The notes beneath the pieces are model-generated. The model did not search any database. It was given only the letters and a program-made list of their open reading frames with translations, and had not been told where the DNA came from. DNA of 64,000 bases from Micrococcaceae bacterium Sec5.8 (lineage in GTDB: Bacteria > Actinomycetota > Actinomycetes > Actinomycetales > Micrococcaceae), in assembly GCA_039636775.1 (NCBI GenBank), contig CP143429.1, forward strand, positions 2,852,001 to 2,916,000, read 5' to 3'. A program made the position numbers and the translations under genes. Shown here piece after piece: positions 1-8,393 of this stretch (positions are counted from its first letter, which is position 1; every line of letters starts with the position of its first letter).

Positions 1-235
1 CATCGGGGACGACTCCGTTGTTGAAGCCGGCCTGTACGTCACGGCCGGTACCCGGGTCCGGGTGGCCGGCGCCAAGGATGCCGACGGTGAGGACACCAGC
101 CGGATCGTCAAGGCCGTGGAGCTCTCCGGCGTGCCCAACCTGCTCTTCCGCCGCAACTCCTCCACCGGTGAGGTGGAGGTCCTCCCCCGCAAGGGACAGA
201 CCGTGGAACTCAACGAGGCCCTCCACGCCAACTAA
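1..235 (+). CDS. dapD: 2,3,4,5-tetrahydropyridine-2,6-dicarboxylate N-succinyltransferase, C-terminal 77 residues
   Basis: The open frame enters from the left edge (first full codon at 2) and stops with TAA at 233-235. The translation carries hexapeptide beta-helix character (IGDDSVVEAGLYVTAGTRV) followed by the tail ELSGVPNLLFRRNSSTGEVE, which I recognise from actinobacterial DapD. The enzyme succinylates tetrahydrodipicolinate in the lysine and diaminopimelate pathway in the cytoplasm. dapC, which acts one step later, lies at 4148-5296 on the other strand. Only the C-terminus is present, so length and start cannot be judged. Confidence 0.88.
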   Translation, partial: IGDDSVVEAGLYVTAGTRVRVAGAKDADGEDTSRIVKAVELSGVPNLLFRRNSSTGEVEVLPRKGQTVELNEALHAN

Positions 236-304
236 GGTGGAAGGGCGCAATGTCAATCGTTAGCAGCATGTACCGGTCCGGAATGGGCCTGAGGGAGTAG
301 TTTC

Positions 305-1156
305 GTGGCACGCAGGGGCAGCTGGCGCCGACGGATGGTGCTGCTGTTGACCCTGGCACTGGTGGTCGGCGGGGTGTACACGGCCGTGGCGTTCGTTCAG
401 CGTTCGGAAGTGCTTGTCACTGAGCGCTGCACAGCCGAGGGCGGCGGAACGGACGATCTTGCCCCCGACCAGGCGGCAAATGCCGGCCTCATCTCCGCCG
501 TCGCCGTCCGGCGGGGGCTCCCGGCCCGGGCCGCCAGCATCGCCCTGGCCACCGCCATGCAGGAGTCCAAGATCCGGAACATCGGCCACGGAGACCAGGC
601 TGGCCCGGACTCCCGCGGCCTTTTCCAGCAACGACCTTCGCAGGGCTGGGGCACCTCGGCCCAGGTGATGGACCCCTACCATGCGGCCAACGCTTTCTAC
701 GATGCCCTGGTCAAGGTCCCCAACTACCAGACGCTCGACATCACAGTCGCTGCGCAGCGGGTACAGCGTTCGGCCTACCCGAATGCCTACGCCCAGCACG
801 AGGAAATGGCCCGGTCCTTTGCCTCCTCGCTGACCGGCCAGACCCCCGCCGGCGTGGATTGTGCGCTGCGCGAGCCTGACGCCGCGGGAGATCCCGCCGC
901 CGTGCAGGAACGGGTGACCAGCGACTTTGGTGCGGTACCCGCAGCCACGGAAGGTCGCAGCCTGGTGCTGGACGCCGACGGAACCCGGGCGTGGGCCCTC
1001 GCGCAGTGGGCGGTGGCCAACGCCAAGGCCCTCTCCATCACGGAGGTCCAGGTGGAAGGGCGGAGCTGGACGCGGCAGGAGCGCAACGGCTGGCAGTCCG
1101 CCCAGGTGCCGGCGGGACAGATCAGGATCACGGTCGCCGAAGGGCCTGCACGGTAG
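305..1156 (+). CDS. Membrane-anchored protein with lysozyme/transglycosylase-like domain
   Basis: Translated from GTG at 305, preceded by GAGGGAG about 6 bases upstream. It encodes 283 residues. An Arg-rich N-terminus is followed by one hydrophobic segment (about residues 11-31), giving a short cytosolic tail and an extracytoplasmic body. Around residues 85-115 the pattern AMQESKIRNI then SRGLFQQRPSQGWG resembles the glutamate and GLFQ signature of lysozyme-like/soluble-transglycosylase domains, with Glu of QES as candidate acid. Similar actinobacterial proteins are often labelled heavy metal transporter, which the sequence does not support. The C-terminal 90 residues are unassigned. Catalytic activity on peptidoglycan is inference. 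Confidence 0.7.
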   Translation: MARRGSWRRRMVLLLTLALVVGGVYTAVAFVQRSEVLVTERCTAEGGGTDDLAPDQAANAGLISAVAVRRGLPARAASIALATAMQESKIRNIGHGDQAGPDSRGLFQQRPSQGWGTSAQVMDPYHAANAFYDALVKVPNYQTLDITVAAQRVQRSAYPNAYAQHEEMARSFASSLTGQTPAGVDCALREPDAAGDPAAVQERVTSDFGAVPAATEGRSLVLDADGTRAWALAQWAVANAKALSITEVQVEGRSWTRQERNGWQSAQVPAGQIRITVAEGPAR

Positions 1157-1198
1157 GCAGTTCCGCCCCGATCCCCGGCGTGGTGTATCCCGCCGGTC

Positions 1199-1810
1199 TC
1201 AGACCAGCAGGTCCACCACCGGCTGCACGTAGCTGCGGAACAGTTCCGGCCGGGACAGCAGCTCGCAGCTCATGATGATCTTATCGGGCTCCAGGTACCA
1301 GGCCCGCGGCTCGGCGAGGGGCAGCTCGATGATGGTCAAGCTGAAATCATTGGTGGCCCGGCCCACCTCCAGCAACCGGTCGTCGACCATGTCCTGCAGC
1401 AGCTGCACCCCACCGGCGGCTTCGCGTTCCGCCTCGAGCGCCAGGTACTCGCCGCGGCGCTCTCTCGCCCAGGACAGCGCAGCACCGAAATGCGCCTGCA
1501 GCACGCGCCGCAGGGCGGGCGAGTTGGCGAAAGCCTGGAAGCCGGGCGGCCCAAGTTCCGGCGACATCTCCGGGTGTGCCCGGAGAAGTTGCTCCCACCA
1601 CGCCTCCCATTCCGTTCGAAGGGCGGCCAGCCCGCCCACCTCGCCGATGAGGTGGGAGTGGTCAGCGGGCCGGATCTTGGGCGCTGCGTGGCTCAGTGCC
1701 GGATGCCCTGCGCTGTCCAGCCCGGCGGCGTCGCGAACGTAAAGTGCAATGAGCAGAGGACCCGAAGTGTCCATGGTGATCCGCCAGCCCGGCCCGCCTG
1801 TGTGGTGCAT
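1199..1810 (-). CDS. Conserved hypothetical protein downstream of a TetR regulator
   Basis: About 203 residues. I chose ATG at 1810 because AAGGAGG sits 8 bases before it. An ATG further upstream in the same frame (1834) lacks this, and one at 1774 is internal. The protein is soluble, with a Trp-rich central stretch (EWEAWWEQLL) and no signal peptide or membrane segment. I recognise no family. It lies 57 bases downstream of the TetR gene on the same strand, so it is probably co-transcribed with it. It ends convergently to the lysozyme-like gene. Confidence 0.65.
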   Translation of the reverse strand: MHHTGGPGWRITMDTSGPLLIALYVRDAAGLDSAGHPALSHAAPKIRPADHSHLIGEVGGLAALRTEWEAWWEQLLRAHPEMSPELGPPGFQAFANSPALRRVLQAHFGAALSWARERRGEYLALEAEREAAGGVQLLQDMVDDRLLEVGRATNDFSLTIIELPLAEPRAWYLEPDKIIMSCELLSRPELFRSYVQPVVDLLV

Positions 1811-1867
1811 CCAATTGCCTCCTTGGCAAGACATACGCCTTCAGTGTATTCCTGAAGATCACGCACG

Positions 1868-2503
1868 TTAATGGGTCCCGGCGTAGCTTCCCAGCCCGGA
1901 CAGGTGGGATTCCAGCACGTCGCTGCACATCTGCGCTGTCATCCATTCAGGCTGCAGAAGGGCGTGCAGGGCGAGCCCGTCCAGCGTGGCGAGCAGCCGC
2001 TCCGCCTCCGTGACCAGACGCTGCTGGTCCATGGCCACATCGTCGGCATCGGAGGACAGGTCCAGCACGAGCCGGCCGACAATTGCGGCCACGGCACGGT
2101 GGCTCCGGTCGGCCACCGGAAGAAGGAACGGCTTGGTCCGGGCCGCACTCTTGAACGCCATCCAAACGCAGGAATCGACGGCACGTTCCTCATCCAGGGG
2201 GAGGAACTCACCCAACAGGGTTAAAACTCCGGCGTGATGCTCCGCGGTTCCCGGCTGCTCCGCCGCGAGCCGTTCATCGGCGACCGTGAGTCTGCCGACC
2301 ACCCGGTCCACAACCACCCCGAACGCGTGGGCCAGGAGTTCATCGCTGCTGGCGAAGTAGTGCCGGACGGATCCAACGGCGAGTTCCGCCTCGTCCGCGA
2401 CTTCGCGCAGCGACGCCCTTTCAAGTCCGTCCGCTGCGATGATCCGGAAGACCGCCTCGACCACTTCCTGGCGCCGGAGGGCGGCGTCGACAAATTTGGG
2501 CAT
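1868..2503 (-). CDS. TetR/AcrR family transcriptional regulator
   Basis: 211 residues from ATG at 2503. The N-terminal 55 residues form a typical TetR helix-turn-helix: RRQEVVEAVFRIIAADGLE, then SLREVADEAELAVGSVRHYF, the recognition-helix and HYF end being the family hallmark. The rest is a helical ligand-binding and dimerisation domain of the BetI-like C-terminal type, with no ligand evident. The gene precedes 1199-1810 on the same strand. The target is unknown. Autoregulation is usual for the family but no operator was recognised. Confidence 0.85.
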   Translation of the reverse strand: MPKFVDAALRRQEVVEAVFRIIAADGLERASLREVADEAELAVGSVRHYFASSDELLAHAFGVVVDRVVGRLTVADERLAAEQPGTAEHHAGVLTLLGEFLPLDEERAVDSCVWMAFKSAARTKPFLLPVADRSHRAVAAIVGRLVLDLSSDADDVAMDQQRLVTEAERLLATLDGLALHALLQPEWMTAQMCSDVLESHLSGLGSYAGTH

Positions 2504-2574
2504 TCATCTTTTTTAGCACGGATGTGCCCGCGGGACGCCGGGCCGCACCGGCGGCCCGCCGCCCGGAACGCAAA

Positions 2575-2619
2575 ACGACGCCGGCCACTCACCCTGCAGG
2601 GGTGAGCAGCCGGCGTCGT
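2575..2619 (-). terminator. Strong stem-loop downstream of gltA
   Basis: ACGACGCCGGC at 2575-2585 pairs perfectly with GCCGGCGTCGT at 2609-2619, and an inner CTCACC/GGTGAG helix extends it. It starts 17 bases beyond the gltA stop codon, as expected for a rho-independent-type terminator. Only a short A/T-rich stretch flanks it on the minus strand, as is common in actinobacteria. Confidence 0.8.
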
Positions 2620-2635
2620 ACTGAACGTTCGTACC

Positions 2636-3919
2636 CTACACGGAGGGGTAGTTGCGCTCCGGCTCACCGATGTACAGCTGGCGGGGGCGGCCGATCTTGG
2701 TGTTGGGGTCGCTGATCATTTCCCGCCACTGGGCGATCCAGCCCGGAAGCCGTCCAATGGCAAAGAGCACGGTGAACATCTTCTCGGGGAAGCCCATGGC
2801 TTTGTAAATCAGGCCGGTGTAGAAGTCCACGTTCGGGTAGAGCTTGCGCTGGATGAAGTAGTCATCATTCAGGGCCTTCTCTTCCAGACGGAGGGCGATT
2901 TCCAGCAGTTCGTCGTTGCCGCCAAGCTTGGTGAGGATCTCATGGGCCGTGGCCTTGACGATCTTGGCGCGCGGGTCGTAGTTCTTGTACACGCGGTGCC
3001 CGAAGCCCATGAGCCGGACGCCGTCCTCCTTGTTCTTGACCTTCTCCATGTAGTCCTCGGGCTTGGTGCCGTCGGCCTGGATCTGGCGAAGCATCTTCAG
3101 CACGGCCTCATTGGCGCCGCCGTGGGCCGGTCCGAACAGGGCGTTGATACCGGCGGAGACGGAGGCGAAGAGGTTCGCGTTGGAGGAACCGACCAGCCGG
3201 ACGGTGGACGTCGAGCAGTTCTGTTCGTGGTCGGCGTGCAAGATGAGAAGCAGGTCCAACGCCTTGGCGACGACCGGGTCCACCTCGTACTGCTCGGCCG
3301 GCAGGCCGAAACTCAGGCGGAGGAAGTTCTCAACCAGGTTGTGTGAGTTGTCCGGGTACAGCATGGGCTGGCCGATGCTCTTCTTCAGGGCGTACGCGGC
3401 AATGACCGGCATCTTGGCCAGCAGACGGTAGGTGGAGACCTCCACCTGTTCGGCGTTGAAGGGGTCCAGCGAATCCTGGTAGAACGTGGACAGCGCGGAC
3501 ACGGCCGAGGACAGGACCGGCATCGGGTGCGCGTCCCGCGGGAAACCGCTGAAGAAACCCTTCAGTTCCTCGTGCAGCAGGGTATGGTGCCGGATCCGCT
3601 GGTCGAAAGCTTCCAGCTCGGTGGCGGTGGGGAGGTTGCCGTAGATCAGCAGGAACGATACTTCCAGGAAGCTGGAGTGTTTGGCGAGCTGCTCGATCGG
3701 GTACCCGCGGTACCGCAGGATTCCGGCGTCGCCATCGATGTAGGTAATGGCCGAGGTGGTGGCCGCGGTGTTCATGAAGCCGGGGTCAAAAGCAACGGCG
3801 CCGGTCTGCTTCAGCAGCTTGGAAACGTCATAGCCTTCGTTTCCTTCTACAACCTGGATGCGCGGAAGTTCTAGCTCGCCGCCGGCATGGCGCAGGGTTG
3901 CGCTGGTGGTCTCAGTCAT
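2636..3919 (-). CDS. gltA: Citrate synthase
   Basis: 427 residues starting at MTETTSATLRHAGG. ATG 3919 was chosen over the longer open frame because AGAGGAGA lies just upstream and bacterial citrate synthases start this way. The enzyme condenses oxaloacetate and acetyl-CoA at the entry of the TCA cycle. Visible signatures are GPAHGGANEAV and GFGHRVYKNYDPRA, which carry the two active-site histidines. Length matches the hexameric bacterial type. The gene is monocistronic: it is separated from dapC by about 230 bases upstream and followed by a strong terminator. Confidence 0.95.
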   Translation of the reverse strand: MTETTSATLRHAGGELELPRIQVVEGNEGYDVSKLLKQTGAVAFDPGFMNTAATTSAITYIDGDAGILRYRGYPIEQLAKHSSFLEVSFLLIYGNLPTATELEAFDQRIRHHTLLHEELKGFFSGFPRDAHPMPVLSSAVSALSTFYQDSLDPFNAEQVEVSTYRLLAKMPVIAAYALKKSIGQPMLYPDNSHNLVENFLRLSFGLPAEQYEVDPVVAKALDLLLILHADHEQNCSTSTVRLVGSSNANLFASVSAGINALFGPAHGGANEAVLKMLRQIQADGTKPEDYMEKVKNKEDGVRLMGFGHRVYKNYDPRAKIVKATAHEILTKLGGNDELLEIALRLEEKALNDDYFIQRKLYPNVDFYTGLIYKAMGFPEKMFTVLFAIGRLPGWIAQWREMISDPNTKIGRPRQLYIGEPERNYPSV

Positions 3920-4147
3920 GGAGTCTCCTCTGAGGCGTCGAGGCCTCTGTAGAAAGCTGGTCCAACTTCTGGTGAAGCCGCCCACGGAACCTGTATTAAC
4001 CACGGATTCCTACGGCTGCGCTGCCTTCTTGTGGAAAGCCACCATTGATAGTCAGTTAAAAACTACCGCCAGATTCCGGGTGGCACTAATCCGAGGCCGC
4101 CCGGACGTGCGTATATTGCGCCGGATGTGGTACGGGTCACGGGTTTG

Positions 4148-5296
4148 TTACCGCCCGGTAATGAGCCGGGCGGCTGCCGCGTCAATCCGTTCATCGCTGG
4201 CTGTCAGCGCCATGCGGATAAATCCCTGGCCCGCGTCCCCGTAGAACACGCCCGGTCCCACCACGATTCCGCGGTCCGCGAGCCGGCCAACGGTGTCCCA
4301 GGTGGGCTCGCCCGCTGTCGCCCACAGGTAGAGCCCGGCCCGTGATTCGTGGATAGCCAGTCCGAACCGCTCCAGTGCAGGGACGAGCCGCTCCCGGCGG
4401 CCGCGGTAGAGGTCCTTCTGCGCCTGCACGTGGGCGTCCTCGCCCAGAGCTACGCGCATGGCCTCCTGAACCGGGTAGGGGACGATCATGCCCGCGTGCT
4501 TGCGGCTGTTGACCAGGTTCGCCACGAGAACGGGGTCGCCGGCTACGAAGGCGGCACGGTATCCGGCCAGGTTGGACTGTTTGCTGAGCGAGTACACGGC
4601 CAGCAGGCCCTCGTGGGAGCCCTCCGCGACCTGCGGGTCCAGGATGCTGGGCACCGGAGCACCGCCGCGCTGAACGTCCCACTCCCCCCAGCCGAGCTCG
4701 GCGTAGCATTCATCCGAGGCTACGACGGCGCCGAGGGCGCGGGCCTGCCGGACCATTCCGCGGAGCGAATCGGCGTCCCGGACGCTGCCGGTAGGGTTCG
4801 CCGGGGAGTTAACCCACACCAGCCGGACACGGGCCCGGGTGGCGGCGTCGAGTTCTTCAAGGTTGTCCGCGGCGACGTGCTCGGCGCCGGCAAAGGTCGC
4901 ACCGATGTCGTAGGTGGGGTAGGCCACCGTGGGGCGGACGACGACGTCGCCCGGCTTGAGTCCCAGCAGGAACGGGAGCCAGGCCACGAGTTCCTTGGAG
5001 CCGACGGTGGGCATGATGTCCTGCGGATCCAGCCCGGGGACGCCACGGCGGCGCTCAAACCACGCCGCGATCGCTTCCCGGAGCCCGGCCGTGCCGTGGA
5101 CCGTGGGGTAGCCCGGGGCGTTCGAGGCGGCCCGCAGGGCCTCCTGGACAACGGCGGGGGTGGCGTCCACCGGGGTTCCGATCGAGAGGTTCGCCATGCC
5201 CCCGGGATGCTCCGCGGCCCGCGCCAGGTACGGGGCCAGGGCCTCCCAGGGATAGTCGGGCAGGCTGAGGCCGAAGCTGCGCTGCGCTGGTGACAC
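4148..5296 (-). CDS. dapC: N-succinyldiaminopimelate aminotransferase (DapC-type)
   Basis: 382-residue class I/II PLP aminotransferase from GTG at 5296, with AAGGCGG about 7 bases upstream. The PLP lysine lies in SLSKQSNLAGYR. The NSPANPTGS motif (Asn of NPTG) and a C-terminal GPGVFYG are typical of the family. Actinobacterial DapC converts N-succinyl-2-amino-6-ketopimelate to N-succinyl-diaminopimelate with glutamate as amino donor. It starts 11 bases after the fdxA stop codon, so fdxA-dapC form an operon, a common actinobacterial arrangement. dapD at the left edge supports the lysine-pathway assignment. Confidence 0.88.
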   Translation of the reverse strand: MSPAQRSFGLSLPDYPWEALAPYLARAAEHPGGMANLSIGTPVDATPAVVQEALRAASNAPGYPTVHGTAGLREAIAAWFERRRGVPGLDPQDIMPTVGSKELVAWLPFLLGLKPGDVVVRPTVAYPTYDIGATFAGAEHVAADNLEELDAATRARVRLVWVNSPANPTGSVRDADSLRGMVRQARALGAVVASDECYAELGWGEWDVQRGGAPVPSILDPQVAEGSHEGLLAVYSLSKQSNLAGYRAAFVAGDPVLVANLVNSRKHAGMIVPYPVQEAMRVALGEDAHVQAQKDLYRGRRERLVPALERFGLAIHESRAGLYLWATAGEPTWDTVGRLADRGIVVGPGVFYGDAGQGFIRMALTASDERIDAAAARLITGR

Positions 5297-5307
5297 CGGC
5301 GCCCGCC

Positions 5308-5634
5308 TTAGCTCTCTTGGTTCTGCGGCGGCAGGGCGGCGATCATTGGGTGGTCCGTGTGCGTGTTGCCGACCTTCGCGGCCCCGCCCGGGGAGCCGAG
5401 GTCATCGAAGAATTCGACGTTGGCCTTGTAGTAATCGGCCCATTCCTCCGGGGTGTCGTCCTCGTAGTAGATGGCTTCGACGGGGCAGACCGGCTCGCAG
5501 GCTCCGCAGTCAACACACTCGTCGGGGTGGATGTACAGGGAGCGTTCACCTTCGTAAATGCAATCGACGGGGCACTCTTCAATACATGCCTTGTCTTTGA
5601 CATCTACACACGGCTGCGCGATTACGTACGTCAC
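5308..5634 (-). CDS. fdxA: 7Fe ferredoxin
   Basis: 108 residues with eight cysteines at positions 9, 17, 21, 25, 40, 43, 46 and 50. The first set is spaced C-x7-C-x3-C-x3-C and the second C-x2-C-x2-C-x3-CP. This is the pattern of FdxA-type ferredoxins holding one [3Fe-4S] and one [4Fe-4S] cluster. The acidic C-terminal extension (EEWADYYKANVEFFDDLG) is also typical. It acts as a small cytoplasmic electron carrier, partner unknown. It is the first gene of a pair with dapC. Confidence 0.93.
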   Translation of the reverse strand: MTYVIAQPCVDVKDKACIEECPVDCIYEGERSLYIHPDECVDCGACEPVCPVEAIYYEDDTPEEWADYYKANVEFFDDLGSPGGAAKVGNTHTDHPMIAALPPQNQES

Positions 5635-5800
5635 GTCCCTGGCCTCTCCACGTTGGTTCCGGCGATGGCCGGATAACTGCTCCCGGCGTGAGCGCCGGAC
5701 TGCTGACTTCTGAGCCTATTATCTCCCAGCCCGTTCCCGCGAACCTAGCCGGGCGTCACACGGGCCGACCTCCTGAATCTAGCGGACTTAGGATGAACTG

Positions 5801-6052
5801 GTGAGTTCCTCGAATCCTTCACCGCAAGAGTTCCTGACTGCCGCCGATCCCGGCACCCGGGTGGTGGTCCGGTACCGGATCGAAGGCGGGTTCACGGACG
5901 CCCTGGGCGAGCTCGTGATGCGCACCGTCGGCTCCTGCACCATCAGGACCCGGCGGTCCGACGTCGAGGTTCCCCTGCACCTGGTGGTGGCGGCCAAACA
6001 GGTTCCACCCGCCCCAGCCCGCCGCTCCCCCACCGGACATGCCCATCCCTGA
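5801..6052 (+). pseudogene. Truncated 5' part of a conserved gene (GNAT acetyltransferase-like N-terminal domain), cut by a repeat array
   Basis: From GTG 5801 (AGGA about 8 bases upstream) the frame encodes a clean domain of about 73 residues, PGTRVVVRYRIEGGFTDALG to VVAAKQVPPAPARR, with normal codon use. It then runs into the CATG-repeat array and ends after PTGHAHP. In related Arthrobacter I recall this N-terminal module, divergent from fdxA, being followed by a GNAT domain. That identification is from memory and moderate. What is seen directly is that coding character ends exactly where the repeats start, so the 3' part was lost or replaced. Confidence 0.55.
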
Positions 6053-6315
6053 CCCGCCCATCTCGACGGATCCGCCGGACATGCCCATCCCCGGCCCACC
6101 CGAGGGGACATGTTCCTCCCCTGCATCGAGCGATGGACATATTGCCTTTATATCCATCCGTCGCGGCCCCCGCTGAGCATGCCCGTTCCCAACCCGCCCG
6201 AGGGGACATGTTCCTCCCCTGCATCGAGCGATGGACATATTGCCTTTGTATCCATCCGTCGCGGACCCCGCTGAGCATGCCCATCCCCCTCGGCCGAGGA
6301 TCGCGGGACATGCCC
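6035..6315 (+). repeat. Left CATG-palindrome repeat array
   Basis: GGACATGCCC occurs at 6035, 6077 and 6306, and the variant GAGCATGCCC at 6175 and 6273. An 86-base block (6099-6184) is repeated at 6197-6282 with period 98 and only two mismatches, and contains GGACATGTTCC. The core is a near-palindrome centred on CATG. The same family appears inverted at 8084-8370. Any frames through it (GHAHP-like peptides) are low-complexity shadows. Confidence 0.85.
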
Positions 6316-6499
6316 ACTCCTAACCCTGGATGCTGAGCCTGCTCTTCCGGAGGGCGCCATCGAGGGACCAACGGCGGATGCCGGCCGCACGGGCCCGCGA
6401 CGATCCGGCCGCTTCCCATGGCTCGGCAGGGGAAGTGTGTGCCAGCCTCGAAGTGATCCCGTCACCGGGCGGCGACGGGCGGCGGATAAGGGGCACGGC

Positions 6500-7124
6500 G
6501 TGGGACGCATCTGCATCGACCTGTTCACCACGCTTGACGGCGTCGCGCAGGCACCCGGCGGGCAAGACGAGGACCCTGACAACAATTTCGCATTTCGCGC
6601 CTGGCAGGCGCCTTTCTTGGACTAAGCAGTCGGCGACCAGATCAGCGCAGGGATGGCGGGGATGGACGCGCTGCTACTGGGGTGCCGGACCTACGATATC
6701 TTTGCCGCATACTGGCCGCACCAGGACCGGGGCATCGCGAAGCTGTTCAACCGCCTTCCGAGACACGTGGCCTCGCACCAGGCGCCCACCCTTGAGTGGG
6801 CCGGATCCACCCTGCTCGGTGCCGACGTCGTTGGCGCCGTACGCAACCTCCGGGACCGGCACGCGAGCATCCACGTCAACGGCAGTCTCAACTTCGTGCA
6901 GACCCTCTTCGCGGATCGGCTTTTAGACCGGCTTACCCTTTTTGGGTGTAGCCGATCCTCCTCGGCCGTGGAAAGAAGGTCTTCGCCGACGGAATGGTTC
7001 AACGAACCTCAGAGTCATCGGACCGGTGATCTCCTCGCCCAGGGGCGCCGCGCTGCAACGCTACGAGCTCACCGAAGGCACACCCGGCGTCGGCGCGACG
7101 ACCACCGACGGCCAGAATGCCTGA
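6500..7124 (+). pseudogene. Decayed RibD C-terminal/dihydrofolate reductase-like protein
   Basis: From GTG 6500 the reading is GRICIDLFTTLDGVAQAPGG, the classic start of the DHFR-like (RibD_C) family. An in-frame TAA at 6623-6625 breaks the gene. The same frame then resumes with MDALLLGCRTYDIFAAYWP and HVNGSLNFVQTLFADRLLDRL. After about 6930 homology shifts frame twice, first to PILLGRGKKVFADG with a TAG replacing the usual Tyr, then to TNLRVIGPVISSPRGA, ending at 7124. At least two stops and two frameshifts are present, so no functional product is expected. The gene lies between the two inverted repeat arrays. Confidence 0.85.
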
Positions 7125-7181
7125 ATGCTGTTCCGGCGATCGTTGTAGCCAGCGCGGCTTTCTCGGCACTCAGGCCGGCCC

Positions 7182-7991
7182 TCATGCTGCCGCGGGAAGC
7201 CTGTCCAACGCATCCCGCACCATGGCGATGAACTCCTGCGGCCGGTACTTGAGCAGCGGATAGCTCACTACCAGGGTGGGCAACCCCAGCCTGGTAGTGA
7301 CATTCCATCGACGCCGGTCCTCTTCGAAACTCGCCCGGTCCATATGGAAGCCGGCTCCATCGGCTTCAACCCCGAGCCGGCCGTCCACCATGAGATCCAA
7401 ATGGCCCATGCCCGGGATGTTCACTTGCGACTCGACATGGAAGCCTGCCCGCCGCAGCTGGAATCGGGCGATGCACTCGATCACTGACTGGGACTGCGGG
7501 ACGATGGACGCAACAATCCTCCGCTCCCGCGCGTCGTTCCGCCCTGAAAACCGCTGCCGGAGCGCCGACAGCGGCAGGCTTTTGAGGACTACAGCGGACT
7601 CGGCTATAACGAGCCCGTCCAGCTCTGGCTGACAGCGAAGGCTTTGAACCACCGTATCCAATAGCGTCGGCGGCGCCGCAGCACGGTGACAGACGTAGCC
7701 CGGATAGCTTCGGCTGTGGGTCAGTGCGACGTGCGGTTGCTCGGGCGGCTCCAGCACCCAAAGACCGGCAAACGAGGCCGCGCTGACACAAGCCGGTTCA
7801 GCCGGTAGAGATCTGATGGCCACGAGTCGGGAGTCGGCGCCGGGTGCCGCGTAGACACCACGGGCCACTCGGGTGACGGCTCCGCTGGACATGGCGGCTG
7901 TGAGCTGGAAGCTGGAAACTCCGGCGGCCGCGAAGTGCTTGGCGCGGGCCACGCCGTCGTAGTTCGCCAGCACCATCGTGATCTTTGACAT
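7182..7991 (-). CDS. AbiEi-like N-terminal domain plus DUF559/Vsr-like nuclease-fold protein
   Basis: 269 residues from ATG 7991. Longer frames only extend into the repeat array and are rejected. The first 50 residues (YDGVARAKHFAAAGVSSFQL then RVARGVYAAPGA) match the winged-helix module of AbiEi-type antitoxin/regulator proteins. The C-terminus carries HLDLMVDGRLGVEADG followed by FH and a KYRPQEF tail, the arrangement of DUF559 proteins with a very-short-patch-repair-endonuclease-like fold. Such fusions are widespread in actinobacteria and poorly characterised. No partner AbiEii-type toxin lies beside it, so it appears solitary. A DNA-binding or nuclease role is inference. Confidence 0.7.
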   Translation of the reverse strand: MSKITMVLANYDGVARAKHFAAAGVSSFQLTAAMSSGAVTRVARGVYAAPGADSRLVAIRSLPAEPACVSAASFAGLWVLEPPEQPHVALTHSRSYPGYVCHRAAAPPTLLDTVVQSLRCQPELDGLVIAESAVVLKSLPLSALRQRFSGRNDARERRIVASIVPQSQSVIECIARFQLRRAGFHVESQVNIPGMGHLDLMVDGRLGVEADGAGFHMDRASFEEDRRRWNVTTRLGLPTLVVSYPLLKYRPQEFIAMVRDALDRLPAAA

Positions 7992-8083
7992 GCACCTATG
8001 GTGCCGCTGCGGAACAAAAGCCGAACAGGACCGGGGCCCGCTATGTGGACAAGCGGGCAGTTCCTTGTCCCAGTGCGCGGCCT

Positions 8084-8370
8084 GGACGTGCCCATCGGTC
8101 AGCGTGGCGCATGCCCACTCCTGTGTGCAGCCAGTGGACATGATGCCATTATGCCCCGCCGTGGACACGACGAATGGGCATGTCCCACCGGCGCGGACAC
8201 GACGAATGAGCATGTCCGCCGGCAGGAATGAAAGACGGGCATGTCCGCTGGCGCGAGGAAGAGATGGGCATGTCCCACCGGCGCGGACACGACGAATGAG
8301 CATGTCCGCCGGCAGGGATGAAAGACGGGCATGTCCGCCGGCGCGAGGAAGGGATGGGCATGTCCGCCGG
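8084..8370 (-). repeat. Right CATG-palindrome repeat array, 90-bp tandem unit
   Basis: GGGCATGTCC occurs at 8176, 8237, 8266, 8327 and 8356, and GAGCATGTCC at 8208 and 8298. Start-to-start spacing is 32, 29, 29, 32, 29, 29. This makes a 90-base higher-order unit present twice (8175-8264, 8265-8354) with a partial third copy. Degenerate copies reach back to 8084 (GGACGTGCCC). The strand given is that on which the core reads GGACATGCCC, so the array is inverted relative to 6035-6315. Confidence 0.88.
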
Positions 8371-8393
8371 CGAGCAGGGGCGGATGTGGGGGG

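Noticed and set aside
1174..1196. Terminator between the two converging genes
   Set aside because: Only a 6-base CCGGCG/CGCCGG stem with a 10-base loop, too weak to call.
5943..6585. Minus-strand frames of 139-158 codons across the left repeat array
   Set aside because: Repetitive translation of the CATG repeats and antisense of the DHFR-like pseudogene.
7992..8303. N-terminal extension of the AbiEi/DUF559-like protein
   Set aside because: The open frame continues into the repeat array, giving duplicated peptides; the domain starts at ATG 7991.
8175..8370. CRISPR-like array
   Set aside because: Short regular repeats, but the intervening bases are themselves repeated with a 90-base period, so there are no unique spacers, and no cas gene is present.
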